Assembly: GCA_029050995.1 (NCBI GenBank)
Contig: JAIDLO010000098.1
Coordinates: 1 to 6,618 of the forward strand
Length of the DNA: 6,618 bases
Reading direction: 5' to 3'
DNA from: Eubacterium sp.
GTDB taxonomy: Bacteria > Bacillota > Clostridia > Oscillospirales > Acutalibacteraceae
Numbering within the stretch: the stretch's first letter is position 1; every line of letters starts with the position of its first letter. Under the pieces are notes generated by a model. The model was not told the origin of the DNA. It saw only the letters and a list, made by a program, of their open reading frames with translations, and ran no database searches. The position numbers and the translations under genes were made by a program. Positions 1 through 5,547 of this stretch are shown here, piece after piece.

Positions 1-37
1 AATTAAATTACATCCTTTTTATCCTATTTTCAAAACC

Positions 38-829
38 TCAAAAAACTATATTCTGAACAACAATCAGTGCTGTGCAGAGCAGGAATGACAAAATTTCATT
101 CACGCCGATATGCACGACTTTTCTATTCTTAAATGGAACATCAACGCGGTATCCTCTTGCTTCCATTGCAAGCGAAAGCTCGTCTGCTCTTCGAAAGGCG
201 GCAACAAAAATCGGAACAACCATAGGCATAACTGCCTTTGCTTTATCCATAAGCCGTTTGCTTTCAAACTGCGCTCCTCTTGCAGTCTGCGCCTTTTTAA
301 TCATATCTGTTTCCTCAAAAAGAATCGGAATAAACTGAATGGAAACAGAAAGAATCAGCGCAAGCTGGGAAACGGGTACTTTGAAGCATTTAAGCGGAGA
401 AATGATATTTTCTATTCCCGCAGTTATTTCAACAGGCGGTGTTGACGCAAGAACGATATTTGATAAAATCAAAAATGCAATTACTCTTGCAACAACCTTG
501 ATACCCTGCACAAAGCCGTCATAGGACGGATTAAAAATCCAAAAGCTTACCCACGCATGCTCTGCGTTGAAGAAAAGCAAATTCATCAGAAAAATCGTTA
601 TAAAAAACCAGCTCAGCCTTAAAACAGAACCAAGTACAGCCTTTAAGCCTAATTTTGAAATTACACATATAACGGCTGTAAACAAAAACAAAACAAGATA
701 GCCGAGCAGAGAATTGGTTGCAATTACAGCTGCAATCAGCAGGATAAGCAAAACGATTTTAACTGTTGTGTCAAGCGTATGAATCGGGGAATTGCCTTCT
801 ATATAAATTCCGTTCGGGAGCTGTTTCAT
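38..829 (-). CDS. ecfT: EcfT, transmembrane coupling subunit of ECF transporter
   Basis: The 263-residue product is the CbiQ/EcfT family (PF02361) membrane scaffold that couples the two EcfA ATPases to vitamin- or ion-binding S components. Hydrophobic segments are visible at about 22-38, 41-59, 72-90, 112-129 and 243-262. Two Ala-Arg-Gly motifs (183-185, AQTARGAQF; 224-226, AMEARGY) lie in the cytoplasmic coupling region; in this family they contact the ATPases. Length is normal. The ATG at 829 overlaps the TAA of ecfA2 by one base (TAATG) and is preceded by a GGGGGTGA ribosome site at 836-843, so translation is probably coupled to ecfA2. No terminator hairpin is visible in the 37 bases after the stop, so the operon may continue to the left. 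In many Firmicutes truA follows here, but that cannot be seen. Family assignment is firm. Confidence 0.95.
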   Translation of the reverse strand: MKQLPNGIYIEGNSPIHTLDTTVKIVLLILLIAAVIATNSLLGYLVLFLFTAVICVISKLGLKAVLGSVLRLSWFFITIFLMNLLFFNAEHAWVSFWIFNPSYDGFVQGIKVVARVIAFLILSNIVLASTPPVEITAGIENIISPLKCFKVPVSQLALILSVSIQFIPILFEETDMIKKAQTARGAQFESKRLMDKAKAVMPMVVPIFVAAFRRADELSLAMEARGYRVDVPFKNRKVVHIGVNEILSFLLCTALIVVQNIVF

Positions 830-1683
830 TATGCTTCACCCCCGTAAACGCGGCAGATTTCATCTATCAGCTGATTATATTTTACTGTTTTTTCGGAAAT
901 CTTAACGCCCTTATCACAAAGCATTTTTGCAATGCTTTTAACCTGACCTGCACAAATACCGCCCTTATGAAGCATATCATAATCGGAAAGTATATCTTCC
1001 GTACTGCCGTCTGCTGCAATTCTGCCGTCTTTCATAAGAATAATGCGGGAAGCATATTCGGACAGTGCATCTGCATTATGCGAAATCATAATAATCGTAG
1101 TTCCGCTTTCATTCAGCGTTTTCAGCAGATTTAAAAATTCTTTTCTGCCTGTAGGATCAAGCCCGGCAACAGGCTCATCAAGCAATATGATTTTTGGCTT
1201 AACGGCAAGCACACCGGCAATTGCGATTTTTCGCTTTTCTCCGCCGGAAAAGCCAAGCGGAGATTTATCCTTTATCTCTTCGTAATTAAGACCGACACAC
1301 TCAAGAGCTTCTTTAACAGCCGTTTCAATCTCGCTTTTCTTCATACCCGAATGTTTTAATCCGAATGCAACATCACGGAAAACGGTTGTTTCAAAAAGCT
1401 GATAATCGGGAAATTGAAACAGTACACCGATATTTTTACGAAGCTTTCTGCGGTCATATCCCTTTGCGTTTATATCTTCATTAGAAAGAAAAACATTCCC
1501 ATCATCAGGCTCAAGAAGCCCTGCCATAATCTGAAGCAAGGTTGATTTTCCGCAACCTGTTTTTCCCATAATTCCGATAAATTCTCCCGCTTCAATTTTG
1601 AGTGAAACATCGGAAACGGCTGATGCGGAATATGCAGTATTCGGGGCATATGTATAGGAAACTGATTTTAATTCAATCTGCAT
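829..1683 (-). CDS. ecfA2: EcfA2, energy-coupling factor ATPase
   Basis: This 284-residue ABC ATPase is one half of the heterodimeric motor of an ECF transporter. Visible motifs are Walker A GKTGCGKST (40-48), Q-loop Gln90, signature FSGGEKRK (145-152), Walker B IILLDEP (165-171) with catalytic Glu170, and switch His202. All catalytic residues are present. The long C-terminal extension after about 225 is typical of EcfA proteins. It is called A2 rather than A1 because it is the second ATPase gene before ecfT and has an SGGEKRK signature instead of SGGQKQR. The ATG at 1683 lies within the last codons of ecfA1 (16-nt overlap) and is preceded by GGTGG at 1691-1695 with 7-nt spacing. The stop overlaps the ecfT start. 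The A1/A2 naming rests on gene order and motif style; the ATPase family is certain. Confidence 0.94.
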   Translation of the reverse strand: MQIELKSVSYTYAPNTAYSASAVSDVSLKIEAGEFIGIMGKTGCGKSTLLQIMAGLLEPDDGNVFLSNEDINAKGYDRRKLRKNIGVLFQFPDYQLFETTVFRDVAFGLKHSGMKKSEIETAVKEALECVGLNYEEIKDKSPLGFSGGEKRKIAIAGVLAVKPKIILLDEPVAGLDPTGRKEFLNLLKTLNESGTTIIMISHNADALSEYASRIILMKDGRIAADGSTEDILSDYDMLHKGGICAGQVKSIAKMLCDKGVKISEKTVKYNQLIDEICRVYGGEA

Positions 1684-2498
1684 AATTCATCCACCAATTC
1701 TTCATTCGTAAGCGGGCATTTTGAAAGCGTGATACCCCTTTTCTTCAAATCATAATAAGCCTGAACTGCGATAGGCGGCTCTAATCCCGCCGTATGCAGT
1801 AATGATAAGTTGGTTAATACCTCTCTCGGCTTGCCGTCAGCAATAATACTGCCGCTTTTCATAAGCATAATTCTGTCGGCAGAAACAGCCTCTTCAACAT
1901 AATGGGAAATCATAATGATTGTATGCCCCATGTGATGAAGCTTTTTTATCGTTTTAAGAACTTCCCATCTTCCTTCGGGATCAAGCATAGCAGTTGCCTC
2001 ATCAAAGATAATGATATCCGGATTGCAGGAAAGTACACCTGCAATCGCAACACGCTGCTTTTGTCCGCCCGAAAGCATATGGGATGAACGCTTTTCAAAG
2101 CCTGAAAGCCCTACCGTTTCAAGTGCGTTTTTCACTCTTTCGGGAATTTCATTTTCGGGAACGCCGAAATTTTTTGGTGCAAAAGCAACATCCTCCTCAA
2201 CAAGAGAGGAAACAAACTGATTATCGGGATTCTGAAAAACCATACCGCAGTTTTTTCTGATTTCCCATACCTTGCTTTTATCAGATGCGTCCAGCTCTGC
2301 AACAATAAGCTTTCCGTTCTGCACAGGAAGAAGCGCATTGAAATGCCTTGCAAGCGTTGTTTTTCCGCTTCCGTTTGCGCCCAAAACTGCAATGAATTCT
2401 CCCTTTTCAATAGCAAGCGATACATCAGAAAGAGATTTCGTTTTGCTTTCGGGCGAAGCATAGGAAAATATTAAGTTTTCAGCTTCAACTGCTTTCAC
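1668..2498 (-). CDS. ecfA1: EcfA1, energy-coupling factor ATPase
   Basis: This 276-residue ABC ATPase is the first gene of the ECF ATPase/T module. With numbering from the GTG start, Walker A is GANGSGKT (40-47), Q-loop Gln89, signature LSGGQKQR (142-149), Walker B DIIIFDEAT (161-169) with Glu167, D-loop MLD (171-173) and switch His199. The frame stays open upstream to an ATG at 2588, which would add 30 residues. I reject that start: the extra segment is read through a palindromic spacer, while the GTG at 2498 begins a normal EcfA N-terminus (MKAVEAENLIFSY) and has AGGAG at 2506-2510 with 7-nt spacing. The gene is probably the first of an ecfA1-ecfA2-ecfT operon driven from the divergent spacer. 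The family call is certain, the start well supported. Confidence 0.94.
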   Translation of the reverse strand: MKAVEAENLIFSYASPESKTKSLSDVSLAIEKGEFIAVLGANGSGKTTLARHFNALLPVQNGKLIVAELDASDKSKVWEIRKNCGMVFQNPDNQFVSSLVEEDVAFAPKNFGVPENEIPERVKNALETVGLSGFEKRSSHMLSGGQKQRVAIAGVLSCNPDIIIFDEATAMLDPEGRWEVLKTIKKLHHMGHTIIMISHYVEEAVSADRIMLMKSGSIIADGKPREVLTNLSLLHTAGLEPPIAVQAYYDLKKRGITLSKCPLTNEELVDELCRLN

Positions 2499-2505
2499 GG
2501 TAATG

Positions 2506-2510
2506 CTCCT
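2506..2510 (-). promoter_or_regulatory. Ribosome binding site deciding the ecfA1 GTG start
   Basis: On the minus strand AGGAG lies 7 nt before the GTG at 2498. No comparable site precedes the longer in-frame ATG at 2588, so this site fixes the start of ecfA1. Confidence 0.85.
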
Positions 2511-2531
2511 AAACGAAAATAATTTATTAAT

Positions 2532-2560
2532 AATATATAATAAACAGCAAAATACGGCAA
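2532..2560 (-). promoter_or_regulatory. Candidate promoter of ecfA1-ecfA2-ecfT
   Basis: Read on the minus strand, a -35-like TTGCCG (2560-2555) is followed after 17 nt by TATATT (2537-2532, 5 of 6 matches to TATAAT). Transcription would start near 2525, leaving a leader of about 27 nt before the GTG. The -35 matches only 3 of 6 positions, suggesting dependence on an activator or simply a weak promoter. The -35 overlaps the left end of the palindrome at 2557-2599. Confidence 0.45.
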
Positions 2561-2599
2561 CCCCCTGTGGGGGATAAATTATCCCCATAGGGGGCTTGC
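2557..2599. repeat. 43-bp GC-rich inverted repeat between divergent ECF genes
   Basis: The element has two 21-base arms around a central A (2578). The inner 8 bp are perfect (GGGGATAA / TTATCCCC). With one bulged G on the left and one bulged C on the right, pairing continues through a C5/G5 block to the ends GCAA/TTGC. The single non-Watson-Crick position is a G-T, which would be a G-U pair in plus-strand RNA. It can also be read as two short dyads, CCCCC-TGT-GGGGG (2561-2573) and CCCC-ATA-GGGGG (2583-2594), centred 21 bp apart, about two helical turns. Both predicted promoters point outward from it, so it would mostly not be transcribed by them. An operator or a dispersed repeat is therefore more likely than a terminator. 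Function is unknown. Confidence 0.8.
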
Positions 2600-2624
2600 A
2601 ACAATTTTTTCCATATGATATCTT
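2596..2624 (+). promoter_or_regulatory. Candidate promoter of the S component gene
   Basis: TTGCAA (2596-2601, 4 of 6 matches to the -35 consensus) is followed after 17 nt by TATCTT (2619-2624, 4 of 6). Transcription would begin near 2631, giving a leader of about 25 nt. The -35 overlaps the right end (TTGC) of the palindrome. The match is modest and other AT-rich -10 choices exist nearby. Confidence 0.35.
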
Positions 2625-2654
2625 ATATGCAAGAAATATATGGAGGTTTTCCTT

Positions 2655-3197
2655 ATGAATAAAATGAGTGTTATTAAAAAATCAATCGTTACTGCGGTTT
2701 GCATAGCTCTTTGCGTTGTTTTGCCGCAGGCATTCCACGCTATTCCGAATGCAGGCTCCATTTATTGCCCGATGCACATTCCTGTTTTGCTTTGCGGACT
2801 TCTCTGCGGTTGGCAGTACGGTGCATTTTGCGGAATCGCAGGCACACTGCTTTCAAGCTTATTTACAGGTATGCCGCCTGTTGCAATTCTTCCGCAGATG
2901 ATTATTGAATTATGCATATACGGTTTGATTGCAGGCTTAATGATGAAACTGATAAAAACAAAAAATCTTTACGCAGATTTATATATAAGTTTGATTCTTG
3001 CAATGCTTTCGGGCAGAATTATTGCAGGTGCTGCAAAGGCATTGATTTTTGCAAGGGGAGAGATTACAATTGCTGCCTGGGCAACCTCCTATTTCGTTAC
3101 GGCATTGCCGGGAATCATCATTCAGCTTGTTTTGATTCCTGCAATTGTTTTTGCGTTAATGAAAGCAAATCTCGTGCCAAAAAAATATAATAGTTAG
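2655..3197 (+). CDS. ECF transporter S component (PF12822-like), substrate unknown
   Basis: The 180-residue, strongly hydrophobic protein should be the membrane-embedded substrate-binding subunit that docks on the EcfA1-EcfA2-EcfT module encoded next door. Its pattern matches the PF12822 (ECF_trnsprt, formerly DUF3816) group: PMHIPVLLCGLLCG (39-52), SLFTGMPP (68-75), ELCIYGLIAGL (85-95). An AxxxA motif in the first helix (Ala14, Ala18) fits the helix that S components use to contact EcfT. About six hydrophobic segments are present, as expected. Seven cysteines lie in the first half (16, 20, 38, 47, 51, 59, 87), which is many for the size. Start: the ATG at 2655 has GGAGG (2642-2646) 8 nt upstream; the in-frame ATG at 2640 overlaps that site and is rejected. 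Relatives in this family include pantothenate and folate binders, but the substrate cannot be told from sequence. No riboswitch fits in the short leader. Confidence 0.88.
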   Translation: MNKMSVIKKSIVTAVCIALCVVLPQAFHAIPNAGSIYCPMHIPVLLCGLLCGWQYGAFCGIAGTLLSSLFTGMPPVAILPQMIIELCIYGLIAGLMMKLIKTKNLYADLYISLILAMLSGRIIAGAAKALIFARGEITIAAWATSYFVTALPGIIIQLVLIPAIVFALMKANLVPKKYNS

Positions 3198-3209
3198 GCA
3201 ATAAAGAGA

Positions 3210-3233
3210 AAGGGAGGGTATTAACCCTCCCTT
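3210..3233. terminator. Bidirectional intrinsic terminator between convergent genes
   Basis: A perfect 10-bp stem (AAGGGAGGGT, 3210-3219; ACCCTCCCTT, 3224-3233) closes an ATTA loop. The plus side is followed by a T-rich run (3238-3247), and the minus side by TTTCTCTTTATT. It lies 13 nt after the S component stop and just beyond the stop of the converging hydrolase gene, so it can serve both. Confidence 0.9.
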
Positions 3234-3239
3234 AAATAT

Positions 3240-4136
3240 TTATTTTATATGCTGTTTAAAGAATCCTGCCATTTCTTTTCTTACAACTGCAGATGGGCGT
3301 GCATTTGAATTCAGCACAGCAAAGCAATGCGGCAGCTTTTTGCCCTTATATTTAAACTTACAATCCATAAGCTTATTCTCTACGCCTAAATGATCAAGCA
3401 CATTTTTCAGCTTATAGCTTTGTGTACGAACGAAATCTCCGCTTGATGTTACAATATAAAACGGAGGCATATCTTCAACAGCCACTTCATCAAATTTCAT
3501 ATATTTGTAAAACGGCGATAATTTATGATTGCTTCCAAGCAGCCTTGTTAAATTTGGATTCAGCGGAATATTTCGGCTTGTCAAGTCAACAACAGGGGAT
3601 GTTGTGCCGATTGCATTAAACTGCAAAGGATTATAAGGAATATCAAAATCCTTTCGCAATTCTTCGCTTTTTGATAATGCAGCGCAAATGCTTACAAAAT
3701 GGCTGCCCGCTGAATCGCCTGTTAAATAAACATTGTTCATATCAGCAGGAAAATCGCCCATATTTTCGCTTACCCATTTGAAGGCTGCAAAAATATCTTT
3801 AATCTGATTTCTAAAGAATACCTTGCCGGCTAATCTGTAATTTATATTAACAACGATAAAGCCCTCTTTTGCAAGATGATGGCAATAGCATCTGTTCAGC
3901 TCCTTTGTGCCGTACATCCAGCTGCCGCCGTGAATATCAATGATAACAGGTAGCTTGCCTTCTGTATTTTCAGGAACATAAACATCAAGAAGATGATACA
4001 TATTTCCATCTTCAATATATGGAATATTGCAGAATTCCTCAATTCCGCCCGGATATTTTTCTTTCTTCATTCTTTTGGCATCAATGTGTTTTGTTCGATT
4101 CCAAACAAATTTTAATGCAGGCATATATAAGTTCAT
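3240..4136 (-). CDS. Alpha/beta-hydrolase, esterase/lipase-like
   Basis: The 298-residue protein has the alpha/beta-hydrolase layout of the carboxylesterase/HSL-like group (PF07859 or PF20434 type). Numbered from the chosen start: oxyanion-hole motif HGGSW (69-73), nucleophile elbow GDSAG (140-144) with Ser142, probable acid Asp234 in TSSGDF, and probable catalytic His270 in LPHCF. The segment after the oxyanion motif, with NINYRLAGKVFF then KDIFAAFKWV, is typical of these esterases. No signal peptide is obvious, so it is likely cytoplasmic. The substrate is unknown; small acyl or acetyl esters are a reasonable guess. Start: the ATG at 4136 has GGAGG (4143-4147) at 6-nt spacing, whereas the in-frame ATG at 4142 directly abuts that site. 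It is a single-gene unit with its own promoter and a shared terminator, with no functional link to its neighbours visible. Confidence 0.88.
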   Translation of the reverse strand: MNLYMPALKFVWNRTKHIDAKRMKKEKYPGGIEEFCNIPYIEDGNMYHLLDVYVPENTEGKLPVIIDIHGGSWMYGTKELNRCYCHHLAKEGFIVVNINYRLAGKVFFRNQIKDIFAAFKWVSENMGDFPADMNNVYLTGDSAGSHFVSICAALSKSEELRKDFDIPYNPLQFNAIGTTSPVVDLTSRNIPLNPNLTRLLGSNHKLSPFYKYMKFDEVAVEDMPPFYIVTSSGDFVRTQSYKLKNVLDHLGVENKLMDCKFKYKGKKLPHCFAVLNSNARPSAVVRKEMAGFFKQHIK

Positions 4137-4142
4137 AAGCAT

Positions 4143-4147
4143 CCTCC
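4143..4147 (-). promoter_or_regulatory. Ribosome binding site of the hydrolase gene
   Basis: GGAGG on the minus strand lies 6 nt before the ATG at 4136. The ATG at 4142 has zero spacing and is therefore an unlikely start. Confidence 0.85.
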
Positions 4148-4215
4148 ATTTTTGTGGAAGCTGGCATTAAAACATCTTGCTTCAATAACGATGATTTTTC
4201 GCCAACTTCAGCAAA

Positions 4216-4239
4216 TTTTAACACAATTTTTAACACAAT
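4216..4239. repeat. Perfect 12-bp tandem repeat in the hydrolase leader
   Basis: Two identical adjacent copies (plus strand TTTTAACACAAT; minus strand ATTGTGTTAAAA) occupy 4216-4227 and 4228-4239. They fall about 23-46 nt downstream of the predicted transcription start of the hydrolase gene and about 80 nt before its start codon. They could be direct-repeat operator sites or chance AT-rich duplication. Confidence 0.85.
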
Positions 4240-4268
4240 ATAAATGCGGTTGCAATAATCTTTGCTAT

Positions 4269-4296
4269 ATATTAGCACTAAAATTCAGAATGTCAA
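4269..4296 (-). promoter_or_regulatory. Promoter of the hydrolase gene
   Basis: On the minus strand a full-consensus -35 TTGACA (4296-4291) is followed after 16 nt by TAATAT (4274-4269), itself preceded by TGC, an extended -10. Transcription would begin near 4262, giving an unusually long leader of about 125 nt. The -35 lies only 9 nt beyond the stop codon of the upstream S1-domain gene. Confidence 0.7.
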
Positions 4297-4305
4297 GAAA
4301 AATTT

Positions 4306-5226
4306 TTAATTTTCTTCAAGAAAAATTGTAGAAATTTCTTTTGGCGCATTTGCGGTGGAATAATCAAAGCGGTCTATATGCTCCGAATGCACAAAATATG
4401 TAAGCTCCTCTGCCATTTCAGCCTCATCAAAAGCTTCAACAATAACAAGCTTTATTTTCATTTTATCGGGTAAAACAGATTTGATGTAAACAGCAACCTG
4501 CTGACCCTCAAAAAGATAATCGCATGGCTCGGCAAGCCCTGCCAAATTCGGCATAAGCTCAACAAAAACGCCGTAGGGTTCTATACTTCTTACCGTGCCT
4601 GTAACGGTTTCGCCCGGTGCAAAGAGTGCGGCATTTTCTTTCCAGGTTCCAAGCAGCTCTTTGAGTGAGAAGGTAAGCTTTTCTGGCTCTCTTTTTCTTA
4701 AAACAACCTTTATACTTTCTCCCTCATACAGTCTTTCTCTTGGATGATTTATTCTTGAAACGGAAAGCATATCTATCGGAATGAGTGCATTAATGCCTGC
4801 GCCAATATCAATAAAAGCGCCGAATTTTTCAAGATGCGTAACTCTTGCGTTTATGATATCGCCAACCTTAAGATGATCAATAAAATTCTTTTTGCAGCCA
4901 AGCTGAACTGCCTTTCTTGAAAGAATTGCACTTGTATTTCCGAAATCATCACGCTGAAAGCCGAGAATTGTAAAGCAGACGGGTTTGTTTACCTTGGAAA
5001 TCAGGGCAATATCCCTTGTTGTGCCGTCATCTATTCCGATTGCGCCCTCTTCTCTTGGAATCATACCTCTGATAATCCCCAGATCAACATGAAGATTATG
5101 CTCGCTGTCACACAAAAGAACCTTTGATTCAATAACAGTTCCGTTCATCATTGCCGTTTTAACATCCTCCAGCGAATCAAATTTTCGCTGTAAGGCTTCG
5201 TTTTGCCCCTCCGGGTAAAAAATCAT
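4306..5226 (-). CDS. S1 RNA-binding domain protein (three S1 repeats)
   Basis: The 306-residue protein consists of S1-type OB-fold repeats and resembles the short ribosomal-protein-S1-like proteins of Clostridia. Repeat 1 (about 27-105) is diverged. Repeat 2 (about 119-189) is the clearest: VGDIINARVTHLEKFGAFID, then ALIP, and KLTFSLKEL at its end. Repeat 3 (about 204-264) starts PGETVTGTVRSIEPYGVFVEL. An acidic tail follows, ending with HIDRFDYS (283-290). The role is probably RNA binding in translation or RNA metabolism; whether it works as true ribosomal protein S1 is unknown, as bacterial S1 usually has four to six repeats. The start at 5226 has only a modest ribosome site (AAGAGAG, 7-nt spacing). 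The gene diverges from DUF951-prfA across a spacer with a perfect dyad, so the two units may be co-regulated. No strong terminator is visible after the stop. Confidence 0.85.
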   Translation of the reverse strand: MIFYPEGQNEALQRKFDSLEDVKTAMMNGTVIESKVLLCDSEHNLHVDLGIIRGMIPREEGAIGIDDGTTRDIALISKVNKPVCFTILGFQRDDFGNTSAILSRKAVQLGCKKNFIDHLKVGDIINARVTHLEKFGAFIDIGAGINALIPIDMLSVSRINHPRERLYEGESIKVVLRKREPEKLTFSLKELLGTWKENAALFAPGETVTGTVRSIEPYGVFVELMPNLAGLAEPCDYLFEGQQVAVYIKSVLPDKMKIKLVIVEAFDEAEMAEELTYFVHSEHIDRFDYSTANAPKEISTIFLEEN

Positions 5227-5239
5227 AACATCACTCTCT

Positions 5240-5260
5240 TTAATTACAGTTTGTAATTAA
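5240..5260. promoter_or_regulatory. Perfect operator-like dyad in the S1/DUF951 spacer
   Basis: TTAATTACA (5240-5248) and TGTAATTAA (5252-5260) are exact inverted repeats around GTT. The dyad covers the predicted start region of the S1-domain gene, beginning one base inside a -10-like TATACT (minus strand 5265-5260), the usual place for a repressor site. A looser second version (TTTAATTA with TTGTAA, 5278-5293) overlaps the -35 of the DUF951-prfA promoter. The regulator is unknown. Confidence 0.65.
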
Positions 5261-5287
5261 GTATATGCAAAGTTCGGTTTAATTATG

Positions 5288-5316
5288 TTGTAAACAAATG
5301 GTAATTGTGCTACAAT
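5288..5316 (+). promoter_or_regulatory. Promoter of DUF951-prfA
   Basis: TTGTAA (5288-5293, 4 of 6) and TACAAT (5311-5316, 5 of 6) are 17 nt apart, with TGC just before the -10 as an extended element. The predicted start is near 5323, giving a leader of about 45 nt that contains the duplicated ribosome-site/start region. Confidence 0.65.
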
Positions 5317-5337
5317 ATAGCATATTAATATGTATAA

Positions 5338-5370
5338 AGGTGAAATAAATGTAAACAGGTGACATATATG
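5338..5370 (+). repeat. Duplicated ribosome-site/start region with an ATG-TAA start-stop
   Basis: A 14-base unit, AGGTGAAATAAATG (5338-5351), recurs 19 nt later as AGGTGACATATATG (5357-5370) with two mismatches. Each copy joins AGGTGA to an ATG at the same 5-nt spacing. The first ATG is followed at once by TAA (5352-5354), so it can only initiate and stop. The second ATG opens the DUF951 gene. Confidence 0.75.
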
Positions 5371-5547
5371 GAATTGAAGCTTCATGATATTCTTATTATG
5401 AAAAAGCCACATCCCTGCGGCTGCAAGGAATTTGAACTTCTCAGACTCGGCGTTGATTATAAACTGAAATGTACAAAATGCGGCAGGGAGGTTATGGTGC
5501 CGAGAATTAAAGCAGAAAAAAATATAAAAGGTGTTAAAAATGTTTGA
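5368..5547 (+). CDS. DUF951 family small zinc-ribbon-like protein
   Basis: The 59-residue protein matches the DUF951 family (PF06107) of Firmicutes: a lysine-rich start, then KKPHPCGC (12-19), LLRLGVDYKLKC (24-35), and CTKCGREVMVPR (35-46). Cys17, Cys19, Cys35 and Cys38 suggest a metal-binding ribbon; many relatives that I recall have Ser at the second of these positions. The basic tail and zinc-ribbon look suggest nucleic-acid or ribosome association, but the function is unknown. Start: the ATG at 5368 with AGGTGA 5 nt upstream; the GTG at 5359 in the same frame lies inside that site and is rejected. Its stop overlaps the prfA start by 8 nt, so the two are co-translated. Confidence 0.9.
   Translation: MELKLHDILIMKKPHPCGCKEFELLRLGVDYKLKCTKCGREVMVPRIKAEKNIKGVKNV
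5527..5533 (+). promoter_or_regulatory. Ribosome binding site of prfA
   Basis: AAAGGTG lies 6 nt before the ATG at 5540, inside the end of the DUF951 gene. The in-frame GTG at 5531 is part of this site, so the ATG is the better start. Confidence 0.8.

Noticed and set aside
766..1134. Plus-strand 122-residue open frame opposite ecfT/ecfA2
   Set aside because: It lies antisense to certain genes, has no ribosome site and shows no domain character.
2557..2610. Palindrome plus T6 (2605-2610) as an intrinsic terminator
   Set aside because: The T-run begins 5 nt after the stem and lies upstream of the S component gene. No plus-strand transcript is expected to arrive there, and predicted promoters point outward from the palindrome.
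2499..2654. Vitamin riboswitch controlling the ECF genes
   Set aside because: Predicted leaders on both sides are only about 25-30 nt. No cobalamin, TPP, FMN or folate aptamer landmarks are visible.
4081..4278. Minus-strand 65-residue open frame covering the hydrolase leader
   Set aside because: It overlaps the start of the hydrolase, its GTG lies in the hydrolase promoter -10 region, it has no ribosome site, and the product resembles no family.
4297..4330. A/T-only hairpin at the end of the S1 gene as a terminator
   Set aside because: The stem is nearly all A-T, overlaps the stop codon and is imperfect, so it is too weak to call. Readthrough into the hydrolase unit remains possible.
5260..5288. 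Defined promoter for the S1-domain gene
   Set aside because: A -10-like TATACT is present on the minus strand at 5265-5260, but no acceptable -35 lies 16-18 nt upstream, so it is mentioned only with the dyad.
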